Assembly (NCBI RefSeq): GCF_026410405.1
Contig: NZ_JAPMLN010000011.1
Location: forward strand, 1 to 64,000
Direction of reading: 5' to 3'
Origin: Marinicella gelatinilytica
Lineage (GTDB): Bacteria > Pseudomonadota > Gammaproteobacteria > Xanthomonadales > Marinicellaceae
Length of the DNA: 64,000 nt
Shown here: one piece after another, positions 26,792 to 33,227 of the stretch
Layout of the letters: each line of letters starts with the position of its first letter
Position numbering within the stretch: the first letter of the stretch is position 1
Made by a program: the position numbers and the translations under genes
The notes under the pieces: generated by a model
What the model was told of the DNA's origin: nothing
The model's database searches: none
Seen by the model: the letters and a program-made list of their open reading frames with translations, nothing else

Positions 26792-27084
26792 CGCAATGAC
26801 TTGAGCAGTTGATGAACGTAATCAGGATCAGGCCAGGTATTAAATTCTACTTGGCCACGCCCTGTGTTCAATGACATCACCGTCCGATACACCGGTTTAT
26901 CGACCTTAACCTGAATAAACTCATTCTTGGTGGATGGCCTAAACCCAAAATCCTTTTGTCGCTTGGAAAAATACTTGGCATTAATGCCCTGTTGCCGGCA
27001 GAATGCAGCAGCTGTTAATCCGGATTTTTTGTGGGCGTGAATAAGCGCAATCCATTGGTCTTTACTTCGGTAGGTTTTGCTCAT
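26788..27084 (-). CDS. tnpA: IS66 accessory protein TnpA
   Basis: The 98-aa small protein has a helix-turn-helix N-terminus (MSKTYRSKDQWIALIHAHKKSG, then AFCRQQGINAKYFSKRQKDF) typical of IS66 Orf1. It probably binds the element's ends or helps TnpC. A GTG at 27093 also opens the frame; ATG 27084 matches the usual family start. It lies just inside the right inverted repeat. Confidence 0.92.
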   Translation of the reverse strand: MSKTYRSKDQWIALIHAHKKSGLTAAAFCRQQGINAKYFSKRQKDFGFRPSTKNEFIQVKVDKPVYRTVMSLNTGRGQVEFNTWPDPDYVHQLLKSLR

Positions 27085-27138
27085 GTAAATCACTGTGATA
27101 AAAACACACAGTGTGCATCAGCCTTTAGCTAAATGATA

Positions 27139-27162
27139 GAATGGGGTTGGCTTGGCGCTTAC
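27139..27162 (-). repeat. IS66 right terminal inverted repeat
   Basis: Read on the minus strand it begins GTAAGCGCCAAGCCAACCCC, the partner of the left end. Confidence 0.9.
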
Positions 27163-27314
27163 ATTTATGTTAAAAGTAGACAGATACACAGAATAGTTTA
27201 TAGTCTATTATTGACTCATTCTGTTTTAAAATATGGCGGGTTTATTTACTTGGGAATTCTAATAGTCACTTTATTCTTATAAAGATTTAAAATGACGTCT
27301 AAACTATTGGCGAA

Positions 27315-28850
27315 CTAAGAATTATTAATTTCGTTTACAATTATTTTAATAATTTCAGAAAACTCCTTCTGATTAGTTTCTGTTAATTTACTCATAAACT
27401 GTTCAATTTGCTTTTTAGTATCTTTTTTAAAGTTAAGGTCGGCAAATAGGTTCAATTCATCATTAAAATACTTTTCCAGTAGCCCAGTCTTTTTTTCTTC
27501 AAGATTTAGCAATTTAGCGAACCTACAAGACTGTCCTATGTCAAATTCAACATCTAAAATTAGATTATATTTACCTTTAGTAATTGGCTTCTGAATATCA
27601 ATAGAATTCACTTTACCATTGCCAAGCGTATTTAAAAAAACTCTGTCATTTATTTCAAAAATATCACTATTTACTTTCGAAATATTTTTTGATTCTTCTT
27701 TTTGAAAAAGCCTATCTTTAGTTGCCCTATTTTGAGAAATATTCAGTAAACGAATTGCCATATGATCTATATAATCACTATCTTGAACTTTATACCACTT
27801 TAATGGAATTACAGATTCCCCATGCAATGCTCCAATTAAACCGCCGGCAAAGGCGGCAATGCTATCTGTATCAGTACCAATTGAGTTAACTGCCTGTTCA
27901 ATTCCTTTCAATGGCTGACTTGAATATTTACAAGTAAAATATATGCCTGCTAATACTGTAGAAGTTCCGGATCCTTTAGTCTCATTTTCATAACAACCAA
28001 GTCTTGTTAACACATCAAAATCAGAAGCATTATTAATTAAACCTTTATATATTGTTCTTAGGTATTCTTGAGTTTCATCCAAAATACTTTTGAATAAATC
28101 CTTAAAAGGTGTTTTTACATTTTTATTCCACTGTTTTTCCCAGTCTCTAAGCTTGTCATTGCTTACAAAGTTAACTGAGAACTTTTGATGAATATTTTCT
28201 CCTAATTCAGTTAAGAATACATTGTGGCTAAAGTCATCGGGTTTGATTTTTAAAATTGTATTTATTGAATATCCATATAGCATTGCACCTAAAATAGCCC
28301 TTGGGTGTCCATGAGTAATAATACTGTTACAAAATATCTCTTCTTGAATCTTTTTAGAATCACTAAAGTTTGCTAATGCTATGGGTAAAACTCTCATAGC
28401 TGCCCCATTTGCACCACTTTCACGGTAATCAACTGTTGTTTTACCTACTTTAAAAGTAAAAAAATTACTATTCCAACTTGCCGATTTTCGTTGAATTTTT
28501 CGTGCTGCATTTTTTATAGTTCTGCCCGCTCCTCTAGAATATAGCAACCAATCTGGAAGTTCACTTTTAGCAAAATAATACTGATCTACAGATCCATCAT
28601 CTTTTACAGAACGAGCCACAGAAAGAAGTAATTGAGTATCATCTGAGTAAGAACCTGCTTTCAATCCATCAACATAGCCATGAAAACGTCCACCAACATT
28701 TTTTTTCCAATCATGAAAAGTATCAATATAATCAACTCCAAAAGTTCTCTTCAGAGATTCTTTTGATTTTTGGAATTCAGTCATCCACCCTAAAGCATCT
28801 CCAATTGATGCAAGCTTTAAACTCCCTTTATATTTTTTTTCAATTTTCAT
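27315..28850 (-). CDS. ADP-ribosylglycohydrolase (ARH/DraG fold), putative antidote of the DarT-like enzyme
   Basis: The 511-aa protein has the ARH/DraG core in residues 1-380. Family motifs are LASIGDALGWMTEF near residue 14, the first metal site SYSDDTQ (S69-D70-D71-T72), GANGAAMRVLPIALANF near residue 155, and the second metal site GTDTDSIAAFAGGLIGALHGE near residue 325. All Asp/Thr ligands for the two magnesium ions are present, so an active hydrolase that removes ADP-ribose is likely. Residues about 390-511 form an extra domain with a beta part (EINDRVFLNTLGNGKVNSID) and a charged helical end; I do not recognise it. It overlaps the DarT-like gene by 4 bases. In classical DarTG the antidote is a macrodomain protein, so this is a different enzyme in the same place. 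Confidence 0.85.
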   Translation of the reverse strand: MKIEKKYKGSLKLASIGDALGWMTEFQKSKESLKRTFGVDYIDTFHDWKKNVGGRFHGYVDGLKAGSYSDDTQLLLSVARSVKDDGSVDQYYFAKSELPDWLLYSRGAGRTIKNAARKIQRKSASWNSNFFTFKVGKTTVDYRESGANGAAMRVLPIALANFSDSKKIQEEIFCNSIITHGHPRAILGAMLYGYSINTILKIKPDDFSHNVFLTELGENIHQKFSVNFVSNDKLRDWEKQWNKNVKTPFKDLFKSILDETQEYLRTIYKGLINNASDFDVLTRLGCYENETKGSGTSTVLAGIYFTCKYSSQPLKGIEQAVNSIGTDTDSIAAFAGGLIGALHGESVIPLKWYKVQDSDYIDHMAIRLLNISQNRATKDRLFQKEESKNISKVNSDIFEINDRVFLNTLGNGKVNSIDIQKPITKGKYNLILDVEFDIGQSCRFAKLLNLEEKKTGLLEKYFNDELNLFADLNFKKDTKKQIEQFMSKLTETNQKEFSEIIKIIVNEINNS

Positions 28851-29530
28851 TTTGATCGATTTGGTGAAAAAATTTCTTTATCAAGTACAAAATTGCTAGT
28901 ATCAAAGGATGACATAGCGGCTTTAGCTTCTGCTAACTTCTCTTTTGTTTCAAAACATACAGCAATAATACTCTCGGAGGGAATAGAGTCTTTAACTAAT
29001 ATCTCTGCTTGAACATCTGTAGGATATTTTGAATGCAAATTGTTTCTGTTTAATTCTCGCACTCCATTAATAGTTTTAATATTTATCTGTTTTTCAAAAA
29101 GCATTTTAAATTTTCCCAAGTCTCCCGATATTCCAAACTGTTTTTTTGCAGAGTATGATGCCGCATTTGTAACAGAAAAAAGTGTTTCTTTTTCATAAAT
29201 ATATTTAGGACTAATTTTTAGCACACACCAAGTAATGGCAATATCCTCTAATGATTTTTTCCGAAATTTTGAAAGCAAAAAAGTATTAGGGCCTGATACA
29301 GAAAGATTAATATAATTTTTATCATCATACCTTTCGTCATCAGCAAATTGCACATAGTCTAATATATCAAATTGATCTATATCCAATCCTTCCAACTTTA
29401 ATCTACTCATCAACTCTTTTCTCTCTAGAATACTGAATAAGTTAATTGTTGGTGTAAAGTGAATAAGGTATTTAATACCCTTTATATTAATTTCATTTAT
29501 AAATTTTTTATAATCAGTTTTTTTAATCAT
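28847..29530 (-). CDS. DarT-family (DUF4433) DNA ADP-ribosyltransferase
   Basis: The 227-aa protein matches the DarT layout. It has the NAD-binding start LIHFTPTINLFSIL (His24, Asn30), then YINLSVSGPNTFLL (residues 73-86), LFSVTNAAS (117-125), FKMLFEKQ (141-148), and the catalytic segment YPTDVQAEILVKDSIP with Glu176. These match DarT-like proteins, which transfer ADP-ribose from NAD to thymidine or guanine bases in single-stranded DNA. Which base this one modifies cannot be read from sequence. It overlaps the helicase gene upstream and the ARH gene downstream by 4 bases each, so the three are coupled. Composition is strongly AT-rich, consistent with horizontal transfer. Confidence 0.82.
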   Translation of the reverse strand: MIKKTDYKKFINEINIKGIKYLIHFTPTINLFSILERKELMSRLKLEGLDIDQFDILDYVQFADDERYDDKNYINLSVSGPNTFLLSKFRKKSLEDIAITWCVLKISPKYIYEKETLFSVTNAASYSAKKQFGISGDLGKFKMLFEKQINIKTINGVRELNRNNLHSKYPTDVQAEILVKDSIPSESIIAVCFETKEKLAEAKAAMSSFDTSNFVLDKEIFSPNRSK

Positions 29531-31011
29531 CTTAAAAAAGGCAAATCATCCAAACTGATTGCTGATTTTACAGGCCCAATATTTAGCAGTAAGTCAGGAT
29601 CAATTTCATTTAAATAACGTGAAGGATTATTGTCACTTGAAAATAAATATAATTGGTCTAAAGCTCTTGTCATACATGTATAAAGTAACCTACGTTCTGT
29701 TGAAATATGGTGTTCATCGTTTTCTTCAAGAAATCCTTGTGGACTTGGAATTAAGTTGTCATTTAAATCAATAATAAAAACATTGTTAAATTCAAGTCCC
29801 TTGATTGAAGACATAGTACAAATTTTTACACTTTCACTGTTATAGTTAACGGGTGATGATGTTTTAACAAGTTCGACATCAAATCCGTAATCAATTAAAT
29901 AATCATAAACTTTTCTTACTCCAAATGTTGTCCGATGAAGAACTACCGTACCTTTAATACGATTGTTTTTTTTCAACTCATTTAGTTGATCAACTAAGCA
30001 ACTATATTCTTCATCCACACTTGAGTAGTTAGCGATTTTGGGTTTATCTCCTTCTTTAAAAACAGACGCGGCAACAGTGAATTGCGATTTGTCAGGCTCC
30101 TTTTCTAAAAGAGATAATGCAGCCTTGGCAATATGTATAGAGTTTCTGTAGTTTTTCTTAAATTCAATAGTCCTGCCACCTTTAACATTAATTCCAACTT
30201 CACTCCACACAAACCCACTTTTGTATATTTGCTGCGCTGCATCGGCAATGATTGAAAGACTGTTAGTAAAACTGTCTACTAATTTTGAAATTACAATGAT
30301 TTGAGCCTTATTAAGGTCTTGAGCTTCATCAATTACAATATGTGTAAATGGTGGTTTAAAGTCCGGGTCACTTTCAATCTTTTTAAGAGCCAAAATTGCA
30401 TAGTCATCAAAATCTACTTGATTTAAGTTTCTCAATTTGTTTTGATAATTTTCAAATACAGTCCAAATAACTTTCTTATCATTCTTAGTTACTCGATCAG
30501 CCGTTCCTCTTCCTGTTCTTGATGCCTCAAAATATTCTGAATAACCACTAAACAATTTTCCTTTAATCCATGAAATTTCATCTAAAAAAAACTCAGAACT
30601 TTTATTTAGTATAGTGCTTTCTTTTGACTTCAAATCAGCAAGAATATCATTTATGTATTTGTTTTGAGTCCCCTCATTCAAGGTTTGATTAAACTTTAAG
30701 CCTATAAAATGGTAAGCCCATTTGTGAAAATTAGTAACTTCTATTTTAAAATCATTTCTTAATTTTTGAGTTTCACTTTGAATTTCGGGCAATAATGCCT
30801 CAATATAGGCTGACAGTGTTTTGTTATATGTAAAAACAGCAATATTTGTATCTTTAAATAAGTTTTTAGCTGTTTCATACAAATGCATAGCTCGATACAA
30901 AGCCACCGTAGTTTTTCCGCTTCCTGCAACACCTTTGATTTGAATAGGATTTTCAGAAGGAAGAAACAATACTTTTTTCTGCTCTCCTTTTAACTCAATT
31001 TTTTTCAACAT
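29527..31011 (-). CDS. UvrD/Rep-like SF1 DNA helicase
   Basis: The 494-aa protein has the superfamily 1A helicase motifs: Q-like start and Walker A IKGVAGSGKTT (residues 25-35), motif Ia AVFTYNKTLSAYI, Walker B HIVIDEAQDLN near residue 228, motif III LSIIADAAQQIY, motif IV FKKNYRNS, motif V TMSSIKGLEFNNVFIIDL near residue 405, and motif VI RRLLYTCMTRALDQLYLF near residue 455. It is shorter than UvrD or Rep (about 670-720 aa), with reduced 1B/2B subdomains, as in helicases of defence loci. It is the first gene of the three-gene operon. It could expose single-stranded DNA for the DarT-like enzyme or sense invading or damaged DNA. Confidence 0.85.
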   Translation of the reverse strand: MLKKIELKGEQKKVLFLPSENPIQIKGVAGSGKTTVALYRAMHLYETAKNLFKDTNIAVFTYNKTLSAYIEALLPEIQSETQKLRNDFKIEVTNFHKWAYHFIGLKFNQTLNEGTQNKYINDILADLKSKESTILNKSSEFFLDEISWIKGKLFSGYSEYFEASRTGRGTADRVTKNDKKVIWTVFENYQNKLRNLNQVDFDDYAILALKKIESDPDFKPPFTHIVIDEAQDLNKAQIIVISKLVDSFTNSLSIIADAAQQIYKSGFVWSEVGINVKGGRTIEFKKNYRNSIHIAKAALSLLEKEPDKSQFTVAASVFKEGDKPKIANYSSVDEEYSCLVDQLNELKKNNRIKGTVVLHRTTFGVRKVYDYLIDYGFDVELVKTSSPVNYNSESVKICTMSSIKGLEFNNVFIIDLNDNLIPSPQGFLEENDEHHISTERRLLYTCMTRALDQLYLFSSDNNPSRYLNEIDPDLLLNIGPVKSAISLDDLPFLR

Positions 31012-31057
31012 ATAATTTTTAAATTAAATTAAGCAATCACTTTTAAAAAACAATACC

Positions 31058-31124
31058 AAATCGATGATTTGTTTACCAATGGTAGCTTAAAGCTATAAAT
31101 GTTATGGTTTTTATAAAATAACAT
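31058..31124. promoter_or_regulatory. Cluster of inverted repeats before the helicase-DarT-ARH operon
   Basis: Within the 247-bp AT-rich gap upstream of the operon three separate inverted repeats occur in 67 bp: AAATC-GAT-GATTT at 31058-31070, AGCTT-A-AAGCT at 31084-31094, and ATGTTAT...ATAACAT at 31099-31124 (12-base spacer). They lie 47-113 bp before the start codon and could be operators, for example for autoregulation. AT-rich DNA gives such repeats by chance, so this is tentative. Confidence 0.4.
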
Positions 31125-31258
31125 CGTATTCAAGCTTATAGAGAAAATGACTGTTATTTTGGTATAATTAGATTCATAGTTATTATTTTAATATTGAATT
31201 ATCTACCTATATTATTTTTTACTAAGAAATAGAAAAATAAGCAACATAATCCACAAAT

Positions 31259-31705
31259 TTAAAACGGAATATGATCAATATCTGAACCGTCACCGAATGG
31301 ATCTGACTGATCAGGCCCAGTAGTACTAGATGGCTGGTTCATTTTACCCTTAGGGAAATTATCAACGGCATTTGCCCCTAACATTTCTAATTCATTGCCG
31401 ATAATTTCTGTTGTGTAGCGGTCTTGTCCGTTCTGATCTTGCCATTTTCGGGTTCGGACTGAACCTTCGATATAGACTTGTCGGCCTTTCTGTAAATACT
31501 GACCGGCAATGTCAGCTAAACGACCAAAAAAGACCACGCGATGCCATTCTGTGCGTTCTTTAGTTTCACCGGTTGATTTATCTTTCCATGACTCTGCTGT
31601 TGCGACTGAAATATTAGTCATACTATTTCCGTTTGCGGTTGATCGGGTTTCAGGATCATTTCCTAAATTTCCAACCAAGATAACTTTGTTTACACCTCTT
31701 GCCAT
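31259..31705 (-). CDS. ssb: Single-stranded DNA-binding protein
   Basis: The 148-aa protein has the OB-fold of bacterial SSB (residues 1-110; [49 protein letters not shown]). A short Gly/Pro/Ser linker follows, and an acidic tip ending DIDHIPF, the partner-docking tail (canonical DDDIPF). The length is a little under the E. coli protein (178 aa) because the linker is short. Whether this is the housekeeping copy or an island copy cannot be decided here. It stands 247 bp upstream of the helicase-DarT-ARH operon on the same strand. Confidence 0.95.
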   Translation of the reverse strand: MARGVNKVILVGNLGNDPETRSTANGNSMTNISVATAESWKDKSTGETKERTEWHRVVFFGRLADIAGQYLQKGRQVYIEGSVRTRKWQDQNGQDRYTTEIIGNELEMLGANAVDNFPKGKMNQPSSTTGPDQSDPFGDGSDIDHIPF

Positions 31706-31832
31706 AACCTGTTTACATTCGTTAAATTCATGTTAATAATAACATATCTAATTTATTAGTTAGTATTTTCTATTTGTTTTAAGTCAAACAATGAAAAGTC
31801 CTCCTGACCAGCCCAATAAACCGCTACAAACT

Positions 31833-31851
31833 AAAGGGGTCAGTACCCTTT
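31833..31851 (+). repeat. REP-like hairpin, left copy
   Basis: A 19-bp sequence (AAAGGGGTCAGTACCCTTT), itself a hairpin with a 6-bp stem. It is the exact reverse complement of the copy at 32138-32156 and lies at the 3' end of the RAYT remnant. Confidence 0.8.
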
Positions 31852-31916
31852 AACTTAAAACTGATGCCGTCTGTTGTTTCGGCTGTGGCGAGAATATGAA
31901 TGTGGTTAGTCATCAA

Positions 31917-31940
31917 GACATAAGGACATAAGGACATAAG
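31917..31940. repeat. Three tandem 8-bp units inside the RAYT remnant
   Basis: GACATAAG is present three times in a row. The intact family needs one copy here (codons for A-Y-V-L-M-T), so two extra copies add 16 bases and shift the frame, the mark of slippage. Confidence 0.75.
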
Positions 31941-32137
31941 CATGAATTTTTACGCCACTACCTTAAGCTGACTCATGCAAGTAATTTTTATACGTTTGAT
32001 AATCTTCTTCTTCAAAAACACAGCCTGACGGTTATTCCCTCTTTGAATAACATGGTTGGCAATATCGGGAACAAAGAACCTTGGTTTCCTTGGCATAAGA
32101 TACCTTTCAAATTTGGTATGATAGCATAAATCTCTTT

Positions 32138-32156
32138 AAAGGGTACTGACCCCTTT
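32138..32156 (-). repeat. REP-like hairpin, right copy
   Basis: Exact inverted partner of 31833-31851, located 42 bp before the start codon of the RAYT remnant. Confidence 0.8.
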
Positions 32157-32314
32157 ATTACTCTAAAATTCATTATAACCCTGTTCCACTCTTGTCATTG
32201 GTCATATGAATGATTATCCGTGAAATATCCTCCAAAAGATACTAATAATCGAGGACAGGCGTTCATTGTAGTCAATTTGTTATAAGAACAATCGATACTG
32301 CAATTCTGAATGGT

Positions 32315-32686
32315 TTACATCAGGTTGCGATAATCACAGTTGAGTTCGACGGCTAACTTTTTCGCATTGGCTTTGCCCAATGACCGTTTGTTATTTTCCA
32401 TTTCAGACAGGTGATGCTGCCTGATGCCGGTTTTTTTGGCCAGGTCTGCTTGTGTCATGTCTGCTCTGAGGCGGTACAAGCGCAGATAGTAGCCGGGTGT
32501 TTGGTAGTTTTCACCGTGCCTGGCTTTGGCATCATCATGGACTTGCTGTGCCGGTATGCGGTCTTCTTGCTGGTATTGATCCAATGTGTTGCGAATCAGT
32601 TTTTTTAAGCGAGTCTGATTAACGTCGTCACCGGCTTTGATGACAACTTCTGCCAGCTCATGATGTATCGTTAGTGTTTGACTCAT
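32315..32686 (-). CDS. HTH (XRE-type) antitoxin
   Basis: The 123-aa protein has an N-terminal dimerisation/neutralisation part and a C-terminal helix-turn-helix of the XRE family (YLRLYRLRADMTQADLAKKTGIRQHHLSEMENNKRSLGK, residues about 69-107). It starts within the last codons of the toxin gene (ATGA overlap at 32683-32686), the toxin-first order of HigBA-like modules. The frame is intact while the toxin is broken, so this is now an orphan antitoxin or repressor. Confidence 0.85.
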   Translation of the reverse strand: MSQTLTIHHELAEVVIKAGDDVNQTRLKKLIRNTLDQYQQEDRIPAQQVHDDAKARHGENYQTPGYYLRLYRLRADMTQADLAKKTGIRQHHLSEMENNKRSLGKANAKKLAVELNCDYRNLM

Positions 32687-33098
32687 TTATAAGCATCCCG
32701 CCGGTGTCCGGCATAAAAAATTTCAATTTCCAAAGACTGATCTTCTAAAGCTCGATAGCGCATACGATAACGATAATTTAATCGTAATGGAAAGTAGCTT
32801 TGCAACTTGATTCGCTGAGCCGGTTGGTGAGCGAAGCGAATCAGAGGCGGCAAGCGCGATATAAAACGAGATAATCGCCGTGGCCGCTTTCACTTTTGTC
32901 TGGAACAAAAGTGAATGAAGTCCCAAGATTATTCTTTCTCTATTCACCTTCACCAGTTTTCAACGTATCCCAACCTTGCGGGTTGATGCCTTGCTCTTCA
33001 AGATCACTGATGGCAAGATCTGCTAAATCCTGTATGGTTTGTGGCAACTTAATGAGCTTTTTGTAGGCTTTTCGCGTTAAGTTAACAGTCCATTTCAT
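32683..33098 (-). pseudogene. RelE/ParE-superfamily toxin interrupted by a small insertion
   Basis: The N-terminal part (MKWTVNLTRKAYKKLIKLP, then QTIQDLADLAISDLEEQGI) runs from ATG 33098 to a TAG at about 32940. The C-terminal part (RLNYRYRMRYRALEDQ, then SLEIEIFYAGHRRDAY) resumes after about 135 bp of unrelated palindromic sequence and ends in TGA overlapping the antitoxin ATG. Without the insertion the two parts would join into a RelE-type mRNA interferase of about 90 aa. The Arg-rich strand and the terminal GHRRDAY are family features. The gene is inactive as read. Confidence 0.8.
32809..32948. mobile_element. Small palindromic insertion (MITE/REP-like) in the toxin gene
   Basis: About 135-140 bp splits the toxin coding frame. 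It contains two clear hairpins: GATTCGCT...AGCGAATC (32809-32842) and CACTTTTGT-CTGGA-ACAAAAGTG (32891-32913). The exact borders are uncertain by several bases because no direct repeat could be fixed. It has no coding capacity, which suggests a non-autonomous element moved in trans. Confidence 0.55.
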
Positions 33099-33181
33099 GG
33101 TTTTGCATTATACCATTTTTAGGTATATTTTCTATAATAATTTTATTCTTTCTTGTCCGCACACCTCAATCAATTATCAAT

Positions 33182-33208
33182 GTTGGGCATCGCTTCGCTC
33201 TGCCCAAC
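33182..33208. terminator. Hairpin after copA, member of a dispersed repeat
   Basis: GTTGGGCA and TGCCCAAC form an 8-bp stem around an 11-base loop, 20 bp beyond the copA stop. Followed by CTACCC, it shares the pattern TGGGC...GCCCA..CTACC with the hairpins at 35762 and 35879. It may stop copA transcription although there is no T-run. Confidence 0.45.
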
Positions 33209-33227
33209 CTACCCTTATCGTTTCAAT

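Larger units (their letters stand above)
24815..27162. mobile_element. Complete IS66-family insertion sequence, 2348 bp
   Basis: The element carries tnpA, tnpB and tnpC on the minus strand between imperfect 24-bp terminal inverted repeats that start GTAAGCGCCAA, typical for IS66. The repeats differ at three positions. Flanking octamers (AGTGGTCT left, ATTTATGT right) do not match, so the expected 8-bp target duplication is missing. All three genes look intact and the element is probably functional. It separates the nuclease cassette from the ADP-ribosylation operon. Confidence 0.93.
31833..32096 (-). pseudogene. Decayed REP-associated tyrosine transposase (RAYT, Y1_Tnp)
   Basis: Reading from ATG 32096 the protein begins MPRKPRFFVPDIANHVIQRG, then NNRQAVF, the family N-terminus. 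One reading-frame shift follows (the continuing frame reads FEEEDYQTYKNYLHESA, then a stop, then VKIHAYVLM). A 16-base gain at 31917-31940 precedes TNHIHILATAETTDG, the conserved HUH metal-binding region. The rest of the gene is gone. REP-like hairpins lie on both sides. The enzyme cannot be made. Confidence 0.8.

Noticed and set aside
27315-29530. Classical DarTG toxin-antitoxin
   Set aside because: The downstream partner has ARH/DraG motifs (SDDT, DTDS) and no macrodomain glycine motif, so DarG is absent.
32723-32953. Frame of 76 codons reading through the toxin insertion as a separate gene
   Set aside because: It crosses the insertion border, begins outside any ribosome site and conflicts with the toxin reading frames on both sides.
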